46,893 nt of DNA from positions 1 to 46,893 of the forward strand of contig JAIBCL010000046.1 of the NCBI GenBank assembly GCA_019694165.1, read 5' to 3'. Of the stretch, positions 17,120-26,100 are shown piece after piece. The notes beneath the pieces are model-generated. The model worked only from the letters and a program-made list of their open reading frames with translations. It did no database searches and had not been told where the DNA came from. This stretch comes from Verrucomicrobiaceae bacterium (GTDB taxonomy: Bacteria > Verrucomicrobiota > Verrucomicrobiia > Verrucomicrobiales > Verrucomicrobiaceae). Numbering within the stretch: position 1 is the first letter of the stretch; every line of letters starts with the position of its first letter. Made by a program: the position numbers and the translations under genes.

Positions 17120-17641
17120 TCATGTGAAGAGGATGTGAGTCCCCTCGCCGGCAGATTCTTCGTAAAACTGACCGACGGTCAGCACGCCGTCCACGCGTTC
17201 CCACAGGTCTTCCTTCTTGAGCTTGAACATGTCCATTGCCAGCTTGCAGGCGAAGATCCTGCCGCCGGAGTCGGAGATGAGTTCAAGGAATTCACGCACC
17301 GGCGGGATGTCGAGCTTCTCCATCTCCTTGTTCATGAGGTGGGTTGCAAAGGCGGACACACCAGGAATGGCACCCATCCATGTCGGGAAGGGCATGGTCA
17401 TCGGCATGCCGAGCATCGGCATTGCCATGTTCAGCGCGGGATTGCCGACCGTGGCAACCTTCAGGTGGTCCATCGTCGCCTTCACGAGACCATTGAGGCC
17501 GAAGAAGGTGAAAAACAGCGAGGCTTCGATACCCTCCATGCGCGCGCCATTGGCCATGATGAGCGCCGGGTAGATGCCGTCCAGCGAGCCACGGCTCACG
17601 ATGATGGACATTTTCTTCACTGGGTGGGTGTCGTCGGGCAT
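17120..17641 (-). CDS. DsrE/DsrF/DrsH-like family protein
   Basis: 173 residues. The pattern KKMSIIVSRGSLDGIYPALIMANGA, then EASLFFTFFGLNGL, then the Met-rich MPMLGMPMTMPFPTW, and RIFACKLAMDMF with Cys132 fits the larger DsrE-like (DrsE_2) peroxiredoxin-fold proteins linked to sulfur-carrier or persulfide handling. The single conserved Cys is the likely active residue. No dsr, tus or rhodanese gene is near, so the sulfur link rests on the family alone. Confidence 0.82.
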   Translation of the reverse strand: MPDDTHPVKKMSIIVSRGSLDGIYPALIMANGARMEGIEASLFFTFFGLNGLVKATMDHLKVATVGNPALNMAMPMLGMPMTMPFPTWMGAIPGVSAFATHLMNKEMEKLDIPPVREFLELISDSGGRIFACKLAMDMFKLKKEDLWERVDGVLTVGQFYEESAGEGTHILFT

Positions 17642-17777
17642 GGGTTCGATCGGGCGGGCAGTGCGGAGGCCCTGGGTTGTGGTGTCAGGTTCGCGGTTCG
17701 CCCGGGGTCCGGCACAAGACTCCGTGCGATGCTGGTGTCGTATGACAGATCAACGAGACCGACTGCCGCACTTCTGC

Positions 17778-17812
17778 AAAAAAAGTGGTCCGCCCGGCGA
17801 AGGGCGGACCAC
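17778..17812 (-). terminator. Intrinsic terminator of the helix-hairpin-helix gene
   Basis: On the minus strand an 11-bp perfect stem, GTGGTCCGCCC, with a six-base loop is followed directly by seven T residues. It begins about 30 bases after the stop of the gene at 17843. This is the clearest Rho-independent terminator in the window. Confidence 0.9.
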
Positions 17813-17842
17813 CACGGTCACGGTTCGATGCCGGACCGAAAA

Positions 17843-18280
17843 CTAACTCGATTTCTTTTTCGTGCTCTTGGCCTTCGGCTTGTCGTCGCCCCCATCCTTT
17901 TTGGCGGATTCGGGCATGCCGGCCTTGGCGTGGGCGATGATTTCCGAAAATGTGCCCTCGCCGATGCCGTCCACCTTCAGCAGATCAATGGGATCGGCCA
18001 CAGGCCGGGCTTTCTTGATGGCGGCGGCCCGCGCCTCGCCGATGCCGGGGAGCGCGAGGAGCGCCTTGTCATCCCCTTCATTGATGACCTTCATCAGCTT
18101 GGTCTTCTGCGCAGCCGAGAGCGACTTGGCCTCCGCTTCGGATTTTGCACTGGGTTTCGCTTCCTCTGCCGGTTTCTTTTCCGCGGCGGCAGGTTTCTTC
18201 GAGGTGGATTTTTTCTCCGCGGCCATCAGCGGTGAAATGAGGCCGAAGCAGAGCATGGCGGTGGTGACGATGTGTTTCAT
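17843..18280 (-). CDS. Secreted Lys/Ala-rich helix-hairpin-helix (ComEA-like) protein
   Basis: 145 residues. A signal peptide (MKHIVTTAMLCFGLISPLMA) leads into a Lys/Ala/Pro-rich low-complexity linker to about residue 52. A ComEA-like pair of helix-hairpin-helix motifs follows: NEGDDKALLALPGIGEARAA and DLLKVDGIGEGTFSEI. The basic tail ends KSTKKKSS. HhH modules of this kind bind DNA non-specifically. Export plus strong positive charge suggests extracellular or periplasmic DNA binding, as in competence, but no com genes are near apart from a prepilin next door. Followed by a strong terminator, so probably a single-gene unit. Confidence 0.85.
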   Translation of the reverse strand: MKHIVTTAMLCFGLISPLMAAEKKSTSKKPAAAEKKPAEEAKPSAKSEAEAKSLSAAQKTKLMKVINEGDDKALLALPGIGEARAAAIKKARPVADPIDLLKVDGIGEGTFSEIIAHAKAGMPESAKKDGGDDKPKAKSTKKKSS

Positions 18281-18401
18281 GGGTGGGATATACCGGGATT
18301 AGGACACCGGTTTACATCTGCTGCGGGGATCATGGCGAGCTTTTTCTCGCTCCCCATGCAGATTTCCCCCCCCGTTCCGGAGGGGCTTGATGGTTGCACG
18401 A

Positions 18402-18815
18402 TCACTGGGGCGGAGGCCGGTCCCGCACATAGATCAGTTCGCTGCCCCGGACGTCCAAGTACCATGCGGCTCCGATGATTTCGGCTTCGGCCATTCCAGG
18501 GACGCCGAAGAACTTGCCCGCGCAAAGTCCGCTCGGTGATACTCCGCCACGAACGGTGTTGCGGCACGACTCGACCGGGTCGTTGGGGACGATGAAATTC
18601 AAATTAACGGCGTGCGCGACCGTGCACACGACCGCCAGATTTTGGGCGTTGCGGCGGTCGCGTGCGACTTCCAAAGTTCGCCGATTGGCCGAAAGGAAAC
18701 CAATGGCCACGGCTGCAAGGATCGCGATCAGCGCGATCGAAATCAGCATCTCAATGAGGGAAAGGCCCGCGGTGCGTGTGCGGGCGTTGGCTAACAGTGT
18801 CCGGCGAAATGGCAT
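18402..18815 (-). CDS. Type IV pilin-like protein (prepilin signal)
   Basis: 137 residues from MPFRRTLLANARTR. A type III signal follows with cleavage and methylation motif AGLSLIEMLISIALIAILAA: G at -1, E at +5 of the mature chain. A single N-terminal helix precedes a small globular head with three Cys. This is a minor pilin or pseudopilin of a type IV pilus or type II secretion-like system. No pilus assembly gene is near, so it stands alone. It is divergent from the 214-residue gene on the plus strand. Confidence 0.8.
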   Translation of the reverse strand: MPFRRTLLANARTRTAGLSLIEMLISIALIAILAAVAIGFLSANRRTLEVARDRRNAQNLAVVCTVAHAVNLNFIVPNDPVESCRNTVRGGVSPSGLCAGKFFGVPGMAEAEIIGAAWYLDVRGSELIYVRDRPPPQ

Positions 18816-18991
18816 TATGGAAATTATCAAGCTGGAGGGGGAGCGCCAAATGGTTTTGTGAATCGCGACAAATTTTCCGGCGAAATGGTGTCAGCGAGTT
18901 GCCGAAACACCCGGATGGCGGCTAGTTCGCGGGCCTTTGTCTTCGTCGACCTGACCTCTCAGGGAGCAAGATCGTTCGTTCGCATTTTGTC

Positions 18992-19636
18992 ATGGAATTC
19001 CTCCGTCAGTCCGATCCCGATGCCGCGTCTGTCAGCCAGGGTGACTTGGCGGTGATTCGTTCACTGGGTGCCGACATCGTCCGCCTGCTGGCCGGCGCAC
19101 GGCTGCTCACCGTTCGACTGCGCAAAGGCACATTGTCCCCGCTAGTCGCCGACTTCCTGCGACGCCTGCCGAGTGACAGCGCACCGCCCGCTGGCGCGCC
19201 CGTCACCCTGGAATTGGCCTGGAGACGAAACGACCAAGGCGTGCAATTGGTCCTCCCATGGGACTCCCTGGGCGAGCGCGAGCACGCTGGATGCCTCGTC
19301 GCGCTGCTGCGGCTGCCGGCGTTGCGGATTTTCTGGCAGCGCACCCTTCGTCGGAGACGGCACGATCGTCTGCTCCGCGTGCTGCCCCGTGCCTGGTTTG
19401 TCGGAGACGCTCCGCCGCCGCCGGGCGCGGTGATTCCCGGTCTGGGCGTGATATCGAAATCCAACCTTCCGCAGGGATCTGGCCTTGCCGTGTTGCGCAC
19501 CGGCGCTGATGAGGATGCTCCGGCTTTGGTCGCTGAGATTCTGCAAGACGCCGGCCCTCGTCTCGTCGCCACCTATGAGCACATGAACTCGCGTGTGGAA
19601 CTCGTGTCCATTTCACCCGCGCCAGTTGGCTGGTAG
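18992..19636 (+). CDS. Hypothetical protein (214 aa)
   Basis: No family recognised. Begins MEFLRQSDPDAAS and has no signal peptide or clear membrane helix. It is Arg/Leu-rich, with LSPLVADFLRRLPS, QLVLPWDSL and a basic patch (FWQRTLRRRRHDRLLRVLPR). The C-terminal half contains GLGVISKSNLPQGSGLAVLRT. The frame is well separated from neighbours and lacks a competing frame with domains. Position (divergent from a prepilin, upstream of an MFS gene) says little. Confidence 0.6.
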   Translation: MEFLRQSDPDAASVSQGDLAVIRSLGADIVRLLAGARLLTVRLRKGTLSPLVADFLRRLPSDSAPPAGAPVTLELAWRRNDQGVQLVLPWDSLGEREHAGCLVALLRLPALRIFWQRTLRRRRHDRLLRVLPRAWFVGDAPPPPGAVIPGLGVISKSNLPQGSGLAVLRTGADEDAPALVAEILQDAGPRLVATYEHMNSRVELVSISPAPVGW

Positions 19637-19746
19637 GCAGCCGCCTGCTGCGCCACCCCCCAGGCATCGATTTTGCAGGCGCCGGAAATCGTTGCGGGCC
19701 GCGCCGCGTCCGGCAAGGTGCGCCGCTCTCCGCAGAGCCGCCCGAC

Positions 19747-21009
19747 ATGACATCCGTGCCTTCATCCGCTGCCGCCACACGATTCCGCTGGATCATCTGC
19801 GCGCTTTTGTTTCTGGCCACGGTGATCAACTACCTCGACCGCAGCGTGCTCGGCGTGCTTGCGGCCACGTTGCAGAAGGAGATCGGCTGGACTGACACGC
19901 AGTACGGTGACATCAACGCCGCCTTCCAGCTCGCCTACGCGCTTGGTTTCGTCGTGCTAGGCTGGCTGGTGGACCGCACGGGCGCCCGTGCGGGCTACGC
20001 CTTCGCCCTTACGTTCTGGAGCGTGGCGGCCGCGGCGCACGCGCTGGCGCGGAACGCGTTTGGCTTTGGCGTGGCGCGGTTCTTCCTGGGGATCGGCGAG
20101 GGCGGGAATTTTCCAGCGGCGATCAAGGCGGTGGCCGAGTGGTTTCCCCGCAAGGAGCGGGCCTTCGCCACGGGCATCTTCATCTCCGGCACCACCATCG
20201 GCGCCGTGCTTGCGCCGCTGATCGTTCCGTGGCTCACGCTGCACTGGGGCTGGCAGGCCGCGTTCGCGGTCACAGGTGTGTCGGGTCTCGTCTGGGTCGC
20301 GCTTTGGTGGCCGCTCTACCGGCGTCCGCGTGAGCATCCGTGCGTGAATGCCGCCGAGCTGGCGCACATCGAGTCCGATGCCACCCCTGCCGCTCCGGTG
20401 AAATGGAGCGCGCTCGTGCCGCAGAGGCGGATGTGGGCCATCGCCCTGGTGAAATTCCTCACCGATCCCATCTGGTGGTTTTATCTCTTCTGGGCCGGCA
20501 AGTTCATTCAGGACAAGTTCAGCGTCGATCTCAAGCACATCGGCCCGCCGCTCATTTGCATCTACTTGATGGCCGATCTCGGCAGCGTCGCCGGCGGCTG
20601 GTTCTCCTCCGCGCTCATGAGGCGGGGCTGGGGCGCCCTCAGCGCGCGGAAGGCCGCGATGCTGGCCTGCGCCGTGTGCGTGCTGCCGGTCGTTCATGTG
20701 CCGGTGACCGCGCATCAGTGGACCGCGGTGCTGCTCATCGGTCTGGCCGCAGCGTGCCACCAGGGCTTCGCCGCGAATGTTTTCACCCTCGCGTCGGATT
20801 TGTTTCCGCGTCCAGCCGTCGGTTCGGTCGCCGGCCTCAGCGGCATGGCTGGAGCACTGGGCGGATTTCTCTTCCAGCTCGGAGTCGGGCGGATCAAAGA
20901 CCTTACCGGCAGCTATCTGGTCCCCTTTGTGATCGCCGGTGGCATTTACCTCTTTGCGCTGGCGCTCATGCACATGCTGGTGCCGCGGGCGGAAGATACG
21001 CGCGGGTGA
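19747..21009 (+). CDS. MFS transporter, hexuronate/anion-cation symporter type
   Basis: 420 residues with about 12 hydrophobic helices. WIICALLFLATVINYLDRSV at the start and GWLVDRTGARAGYAFALTFW (the MFS loop 2-3 motif) are typical of the ACS family (ExuT/GudP-like carriers of uronates and aldarates). ARFFLGIGEGGNFPAAIKAV is also diagnostic. It would import an organic anion by proton or cation symport at the inner membrane. Substrate not determined; uronate uptake would suit a polysaccharide degrader. Confidence 0.9.
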   Translation: MTSVPSSAAATRFRWIICALLFLATVINYLDRSVLGVLAATLQKEIGWTDTQYGDINAAFQLAYALGFVVLGWLVDRTGARAGYAFALTFWSVAAAAHALARNAFGFGVARFFLGIGEGGNFPAAIKAVAEWFPRKERAFATGIFISGTTIGAVLAPLIVPWLTLHWGWQAAFAVTGVSGLVWVALWWPLYRRPREHPCVNAAELAHIESDATPAAPVKWSALVPQRRMWAIALVKFLTDPIWWFYLFWAGKFIQDKFSVDLKHIGPPLICIYLMADLGSVAGGWFSSALMRRGWGALSARKAAMLACAVCVLPVVHVPVTAHQWTAVLLIGLAAACHQGFAANVFTLASDLFPRPAVGSVAGLSGMAGALGGFLFQLGVGRIKDLTGSYLVPFVIAGGIYLFALALMHMLVPRAEDTRG

Positions 21010-21027
21010 AGCCACGCCGCGAGATCC

Positions 21028-21045
21028 GCGCCGGCGAGCCGGCGC
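21028..21045. terminator. Possible terminator hairpin after the MFS gene
   Basis: GCGCCGGC-GA-GCCGGCGC lies 19 bases after the stop codon, followed by a pyrimidine-rich run (CTCCTCCGCCTTCTTGTTTTC). The stem is strong but the T-tract weak; it could equally be one of the GC-rich intergenic hairpins seen elsewhere here. Confidence 0.45.
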
Positions 21046-21131
21046 TCCTCCGCCTTCTTGTTTTCGTTTGCTTCCCCTGTCCCGACGCGCTTCTTAGCCG
21101 CCCTTTGCCCCCAACCCCAAACCGCCTCATC

Positions 21132-22916
21132 ATGTCATCGGAAACCAAGCAGGATCCCGTCGCGCAAATGGAGAAGATCGTCTCCCTCTGCAAGCGCCGC
21201 GGCTTCATCTACCAGAGCAGCGAGATCTACGGCGGCTGCGGCGGCGTGTGGGACTACGGTCCGCTGGGCGCGGAGCTGAAGCGCAACCTGCGCGACGCCT
21301 GGTGGCGCGCCATGATGCGCGATCGCGAAGACATCCTCGGCCTCGATGCCGCCATCCTCATGAATCCGGCCATCTGGAAGGCCAGCGGCCACGTCGATAC
21401 CTTCGCCGACATGATGCGCGAGTGCACGCTGACGAACAAACGCGTGCGCGCCGACCACGTCGAGCCGCAGGGCGGCACGGTAATGCAGTTCACCGGCGCG
21501 AAGTCGCCCGGCGGCTGGCATCTCAACCGCACCGTCACCGTGCTCATGAAAAAGGGCGAGCACATCGAAAGCTTCCGCAAGCGCGTGCGCGCTCTGCTTG
21601 CGCAAAACGCCGGTGACGCCGCGGGCAAGCCGGACGAGATCGAGCTGCTCGGCGAGCAGAAAACCGAAGTGCTCGAAGGCAGCATCGACTTCCATCCCGA
21701 GAGCGGCGGCCTCCTCGGCGAGGCGCGCCCGTTCAATCTCATGCTGCGCACCTTTCTCGGCCCTACGGCGACGGAGGCCGACGTGACCTATCTGCGGCCC
21801 GAGACCGCGCAGGCCATCTTTGCGCAGTTCAAGAACGTCTTCGATTCCTCGCGCGTGAAGGTGCCCTTCGGCATCGGCCAGATCGGCAAGGCCTTCCGCA
21901 ACGAGGTGACGCCGAAGAACTTCACCTTCCGCTCGCGCGAGTTCGAGCAGATGGAGCTGGAGTTCTTCATCAAGCCCGACGAAGCCGTGGAGATCATCAG
22001 CGGCAGCGTGCGCGCGTGGAGCGAGGGTGCCGACCTTGGCGCGCCGCAGCAGGACTGGGGCTGGGAGATGTGGCACCGCTACTGGGTCGATCAGCGCACG
22101 AAATTCTATGAGAGCATCGGCCTCGGCGACGTGCTCGAATACTACTGGCAGAATAAAGACGACCTCGCGCACTACGCGAAGGCCTGCGTGGACATCCTGT
22201 GCGAGTTTCCCTTCGGCACCGAGGAGCTCGAGGGCATCGCCGCCCGCGGCGACTTCGATCTCTCGCAGCACCAGAAGCACAGCGGCAAGTCGCTGGAGAT
22301 TTTTGACGAGGAGCTCAAAGCCGCCGCCGCAAAGCTCGACGACGCGCAAAAGGAGGCGCTCGTCCAGAAACGCCTCGCCGCCGAGCAGGCCAAGACCAAG
22401 GGCGATCCCTTGCCCGAAGCCGACGTGCGCGCCTGGTTCGACCGGCTCTTCAAAGGCTTCTACGTGCCGCACGTCATCGAGCCATCCGCCGGCCTCGACC
22501 GCATGGCGCTCGCGATCATCGCGAAGGCGTTCGACGAGTTCGAGAAAGCCGACGACAAGGGCAGGAAGGAAACCATCACCGTGCTGCGCTTCCACCCTCG
22601 CGTGGCACCGGTGAAATGCGGTGTGTTCCCGCTGTTGAAAAACAAACCCGAACTCGTGGCGAAAGCGCGCGAAGTTTACGAGCTGCTGCGGCCGCACATG
22701 AACTGCTTCTACGACGAGACTGCCTCCATCGGCCGCCGCTACGCGCGCCAGGACGAGATCGGCACGCCGTTCGGCATCACCATCGATTTCGACACGCTGG
22801 GCGAGAAAGGCCCCGATCTGCAGGACACCGTCACGCTTCGCGAGCGCGACAGCGGCGCGCAGCAGCGCGTGAAGATCGGTGATCTGCTCGGCAAGCTGCT
22901 GCCGCTGTTGCGGTGA
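21132..22916 (+). CDS. glyQS: Glycine--tRNA ligase (single-chain class II)
   Basis: 594 residues from MSSETKQDPVAQMEKIV; the open frame extends further upstream but that part is the MFS gene's shadow. Class II features: RRGFIYQSSEIYGGCGGVWDYGPLG (motif 1 region), MNPAIWKASGHVDTFAD, YLRPETAQAIFAQFKN, and RNEVTPKNFTFRSREFEQME (motif 2). Motif 3 is VIEPSAGLDRMALAII. A C-terminal anticodon-binding domain contains VAPVKCGVFPLL and IGRRYARQDEIGTPFGITID. It charges tRNA-Gly. This is the dimeric (alpha2) type, not the alpha2beta2 type. Length agrees with the family. Confidence 0.95.
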   Translation: MSSETKQDPVAQMEKIVSLCKRRGFIYQSSEIYGGCGGVWDYGPLGAELKRNLRDAWWRAMMRDREDILGLDAAILMNPAIWKASGHVDTFADMMRECTLTNKRVRADHVEPQGGTVMQFTGAKSPGGWHLNRTVTVLMKKGEHIESFRKRVRALLAQNAGDAAGKPDEIELLGEQKTEVLEGSIDFHPESGGLLGEARPFNLMLRTFLGPTATEADVTYLRPETAQAIFAQFKNVFDSSRVKVPFGIGQIGKAFRNEVTPKNFTFRSREFEQMELEFFIKPDEAVEIISGSVRAWSEGADLGAPQQDWGWEMWHRYWVDQRTKFYESIGLGDVLEYYWQNKDDLAHYAKACVDILCEFPFGTEELEGIAARGDFDLSQHQKHSGKSLEIFDEELKAAAAKLDDAQKEALVQKRLAAEQAKTKGDPLPEADVRAWFDRLFKGFYVPHVIEPSAGLDRMALAIIAKAFDEFEKADDKGRKETITVLRFHPRVAPVKCGVFPLLKNKPELVAKAREVYELLRPHMNCFYDETASIGRRYARQDEIGTPFGITIDFDTLGEKGPDLQDTVTLRERDSGAQQRVKIGDLLGKLLPLLR

Positions 22917-23121
22917 GCAGCGCCGCCGGGGCGCGGTGAGGGTGCGAAGTGCGGCCCTTTGGCAAGAGCTGCCGCCCGGTGATCAGCGCTTTCCCGGCGG
23001 GACTCGAAGGACTCGCGTAGCTTGGTCATTTGTCCAACTCTGCCTCTTTGCAGCCCGGCGCATTTGTTTGATAATCGGCCCCACGCGCGTGTCCAAGAAC
23101 CGTCCTTCACCAGCCACAGTC

Positions 23122-26100
23122 ATGCGTCTCGCACCGCTACTTCTCTTGCTTTCGTCGATGGCAGCACCTGCTCTGCGCGCCGGCTTGCTTGCGCCCACAT
23201 CACCCTACGTCGAGAGCGGCGGCATCGTGCAGGGGGAGGCGGAGAACTATCATGCAAAAGCGAACTCCGCCGTGTCGCCCGGCACGGATGCATGGGTGGA
23301 AGTGCCGACGAATGCGGTGCAGGGTGCGACGTTTGAGACTGCGTCGGGCGGTTTGTTTTTCCAGACTCAGCCGGATGACGGAACGGCGAATGCGACCTTC
23401 AACGGTGCGACGGTCGGCTCTTCCGTGGACTACAAGATCACGATCAGCACGCCGGGCACCTACCAGCTCTTCCTGCGCTGGGATGGATGGGATGGCGCGT
23501 CGGACTCGATCTACGCGGGCATTCTCGAGCTTGCCGACGGCATCGGCGGCACGCGCGCGGACTGGTATGAAGACACGGGCCATGCGACCTCGGACTTCGC
23601 GCAGCAAAACTGGGACGGCCTCGGCCAGGCGGAGGCGAATGTGGCGATCGCGACACAAGGCGCGATGACGTGGTCGATCACGACGCCCGGCACCTACACG
23701 CTGCGTGTCGTCGCGCGTGAAGATGGCGTGGCGCTCGATGCGTGGCGCTTGCAGCTCACGTCGCTGCCGGATCCGAATCCTGTCGCCACGTCGAGCAGCA
23801 GCGTGATCATCGGTCAGGATGAGTTTGCGTATGCGGATGGTGCGATCGCTGGAAAAAACGGCGGCACGAACTGGGACTTCGACAACACGACGAACAACGA
23901 CGCCTTCATCGGATTCACGCGGCAGACGGCTTCGACGTGGGATGCGGTGTTCGGCGCGCCGGCCATTGCGGGCGGCAAGCTCACCACGCTCGATTCCGGC
24001 GCGAAGCGCGAATACGGCTCGCCTTCCGAGGCCAATGGCGCGGTGAACGATGCGTTCTCATCGCCGAGCCGGCAGGTGTATTGTCGCGTGCAGATGACGC
24101 GCGCTGCGGGCGCGACGTGGACGGGCATCAGTTCGTATGATTTCAATGCCGAGCGCATTTTTTTCGGCGTGCCATTCAATCCGAATCCGAGTTCCGGCGT
24201 GCGCGAGTTTGGCATCGAGGAGAACGGCGCGACTTACTCCGGAGTTCCCGTCGTCGATGGCGTGACCTACACGCTCGTGGCGAAGCTCGACTTCGTGAAC
24301 GACGTGATCGCGCTCTATGTGAATCCGGACTTCTCGAAGCCGGAAAGTCAAAACACGCCCGCCGCCACGCGCTCCTATGTCGGCGGCAATTGGAGCACCG
24401 CCGTGCGCCTTGGTTCCGGCGGCACCAGCGGCGCGGGTGCGGTGTCGTGGGACAATCTCGTCGTCGGCTCAAGCTGGAGCGCCGTGCAGCGAGCCTATCC
24501 TTTGAATGTGCCGGTGAGCGGCGCTGATGTGGTGATCGCGCAAGAATCCTTCGATTACCCCGGCGGAAACATCTTGAATCGCGACGGCGGCACGGGCTGG
24601 GACTTCGACAACATCAACGCGGACGCCTTCGTCGGCCGCACGCAGATTCAATCGACGTGGGACAACGTGCAGGGCTTCCCGTATGTCGATGGCAACCGGC
24701 AGATGCTCGCCACATGGTCGTCGAGTGCGAAGCGCGAATACGGCGCGCCGACCGAGGCGAACGGCGCATTCAGCAACGCAGCGGCATCGCAATACAAGAC
24801 GCTCTACTATCGCTTCGAGATGCTGCGTGGCGGCCTCGGCGTGACGTGGGGCGGCCTCAGTCTCTATGACACGACGAATGAACGCATCCTCTTCGGCGTG
24901 CCGGATGCCGTGAATCCATCGTCCGGTGTGCGCGAGGTCGGCATTCACAATCTCGGCTCGAACTCATGGAACTACACCGGCATCGCGCCCGTGACCGGCG
25001 CGCGCTACAACCTCGTGGCGAAGGTGGACTTCACCACAGGCACGGTGTCGCTCTTTGTGAATCCAAACTTCTCGCTTGGCGAGCCTGCGACGCCGAACGC
25101 CACGCTCGCATGGGCTGGCGGCACCACGACGGCGCTGCGCTTCGGCTCCGGCGGCAGCGATCCGGTTTACTGGGATGACGTGGCCGTGACGACGAGCTGG
25201 GCGGCGATGCAAAACTTGTATCCGACTTCGATCCCTGCGGCGGGTTCCGACGTGATCATCGGCACGGAAAACTTCACGTATGCCGATGGCGGCATCGGCG
25301 GTCGTGCGGGCGGTGCGTATTGGGATTTTGAAAATCAGTCGGCCGGTGATGGCGTGGCGAATCACACGCAGGAGATCGCGAACTGGGACGTGGCGTTTGG
25401 CTCGCCTTTCGTCACCGCTGGCAAGCTCTCGACACAAGAAGCCGGCGCGATCCGGCAATACAACGCGACGGAGAATGACGGTGCGATCAACGAAGACGCC
25501 GGCACGATCCACAAACAGGTCTATTGCCGCTTCGAGATGACGCGCGCCGCGGGCGCGACGTGGGGCGGTGCATCGTTCTTCGACTTTGGCAACGAGCGCC
25601 TGCTTGTCGGCGTGCCGTTCGCGGTGAATCCGGCTTCGGGCAATCGCGAGTTCGCCGTTCACGATCTCGCCCTCGGTCACACCTACTCCGGCGTGCAGCC
25701 GGTGGACGGACAAACCTACACGATCGTGGCGAAGCTCGATTACGTCGGCAATCTCGTCTCGCTCTGGATCAATCCTGATCTCGCGCAGCCCGAGTCGGCG
25801 AATGCGCCGCTCGTCACGCGGCCCTACGCGTCTTTGAACTGGAACACCGCGATCCGCCTCGGCTCCGGCGGCTCGGCACCAACGACGTGGGACAATGTGG
25901 CCGTGACTACGAGCTGGCGCGCCATGCAGTCCTCGCTCGGCCCGCCGCTGACGACGAATGACTCCGTCACCCTGCGCCACTTGTCGAAGGTGCTCATCGA
26001 CGTGAAGCGCAACGATGCCGGCGCGGGCACGGTCGAGATCGTCACGCCGCCGTCGTTCGGCACTGCTGTGCTCGATGCCGATGGCCGCATCCGCTACACG

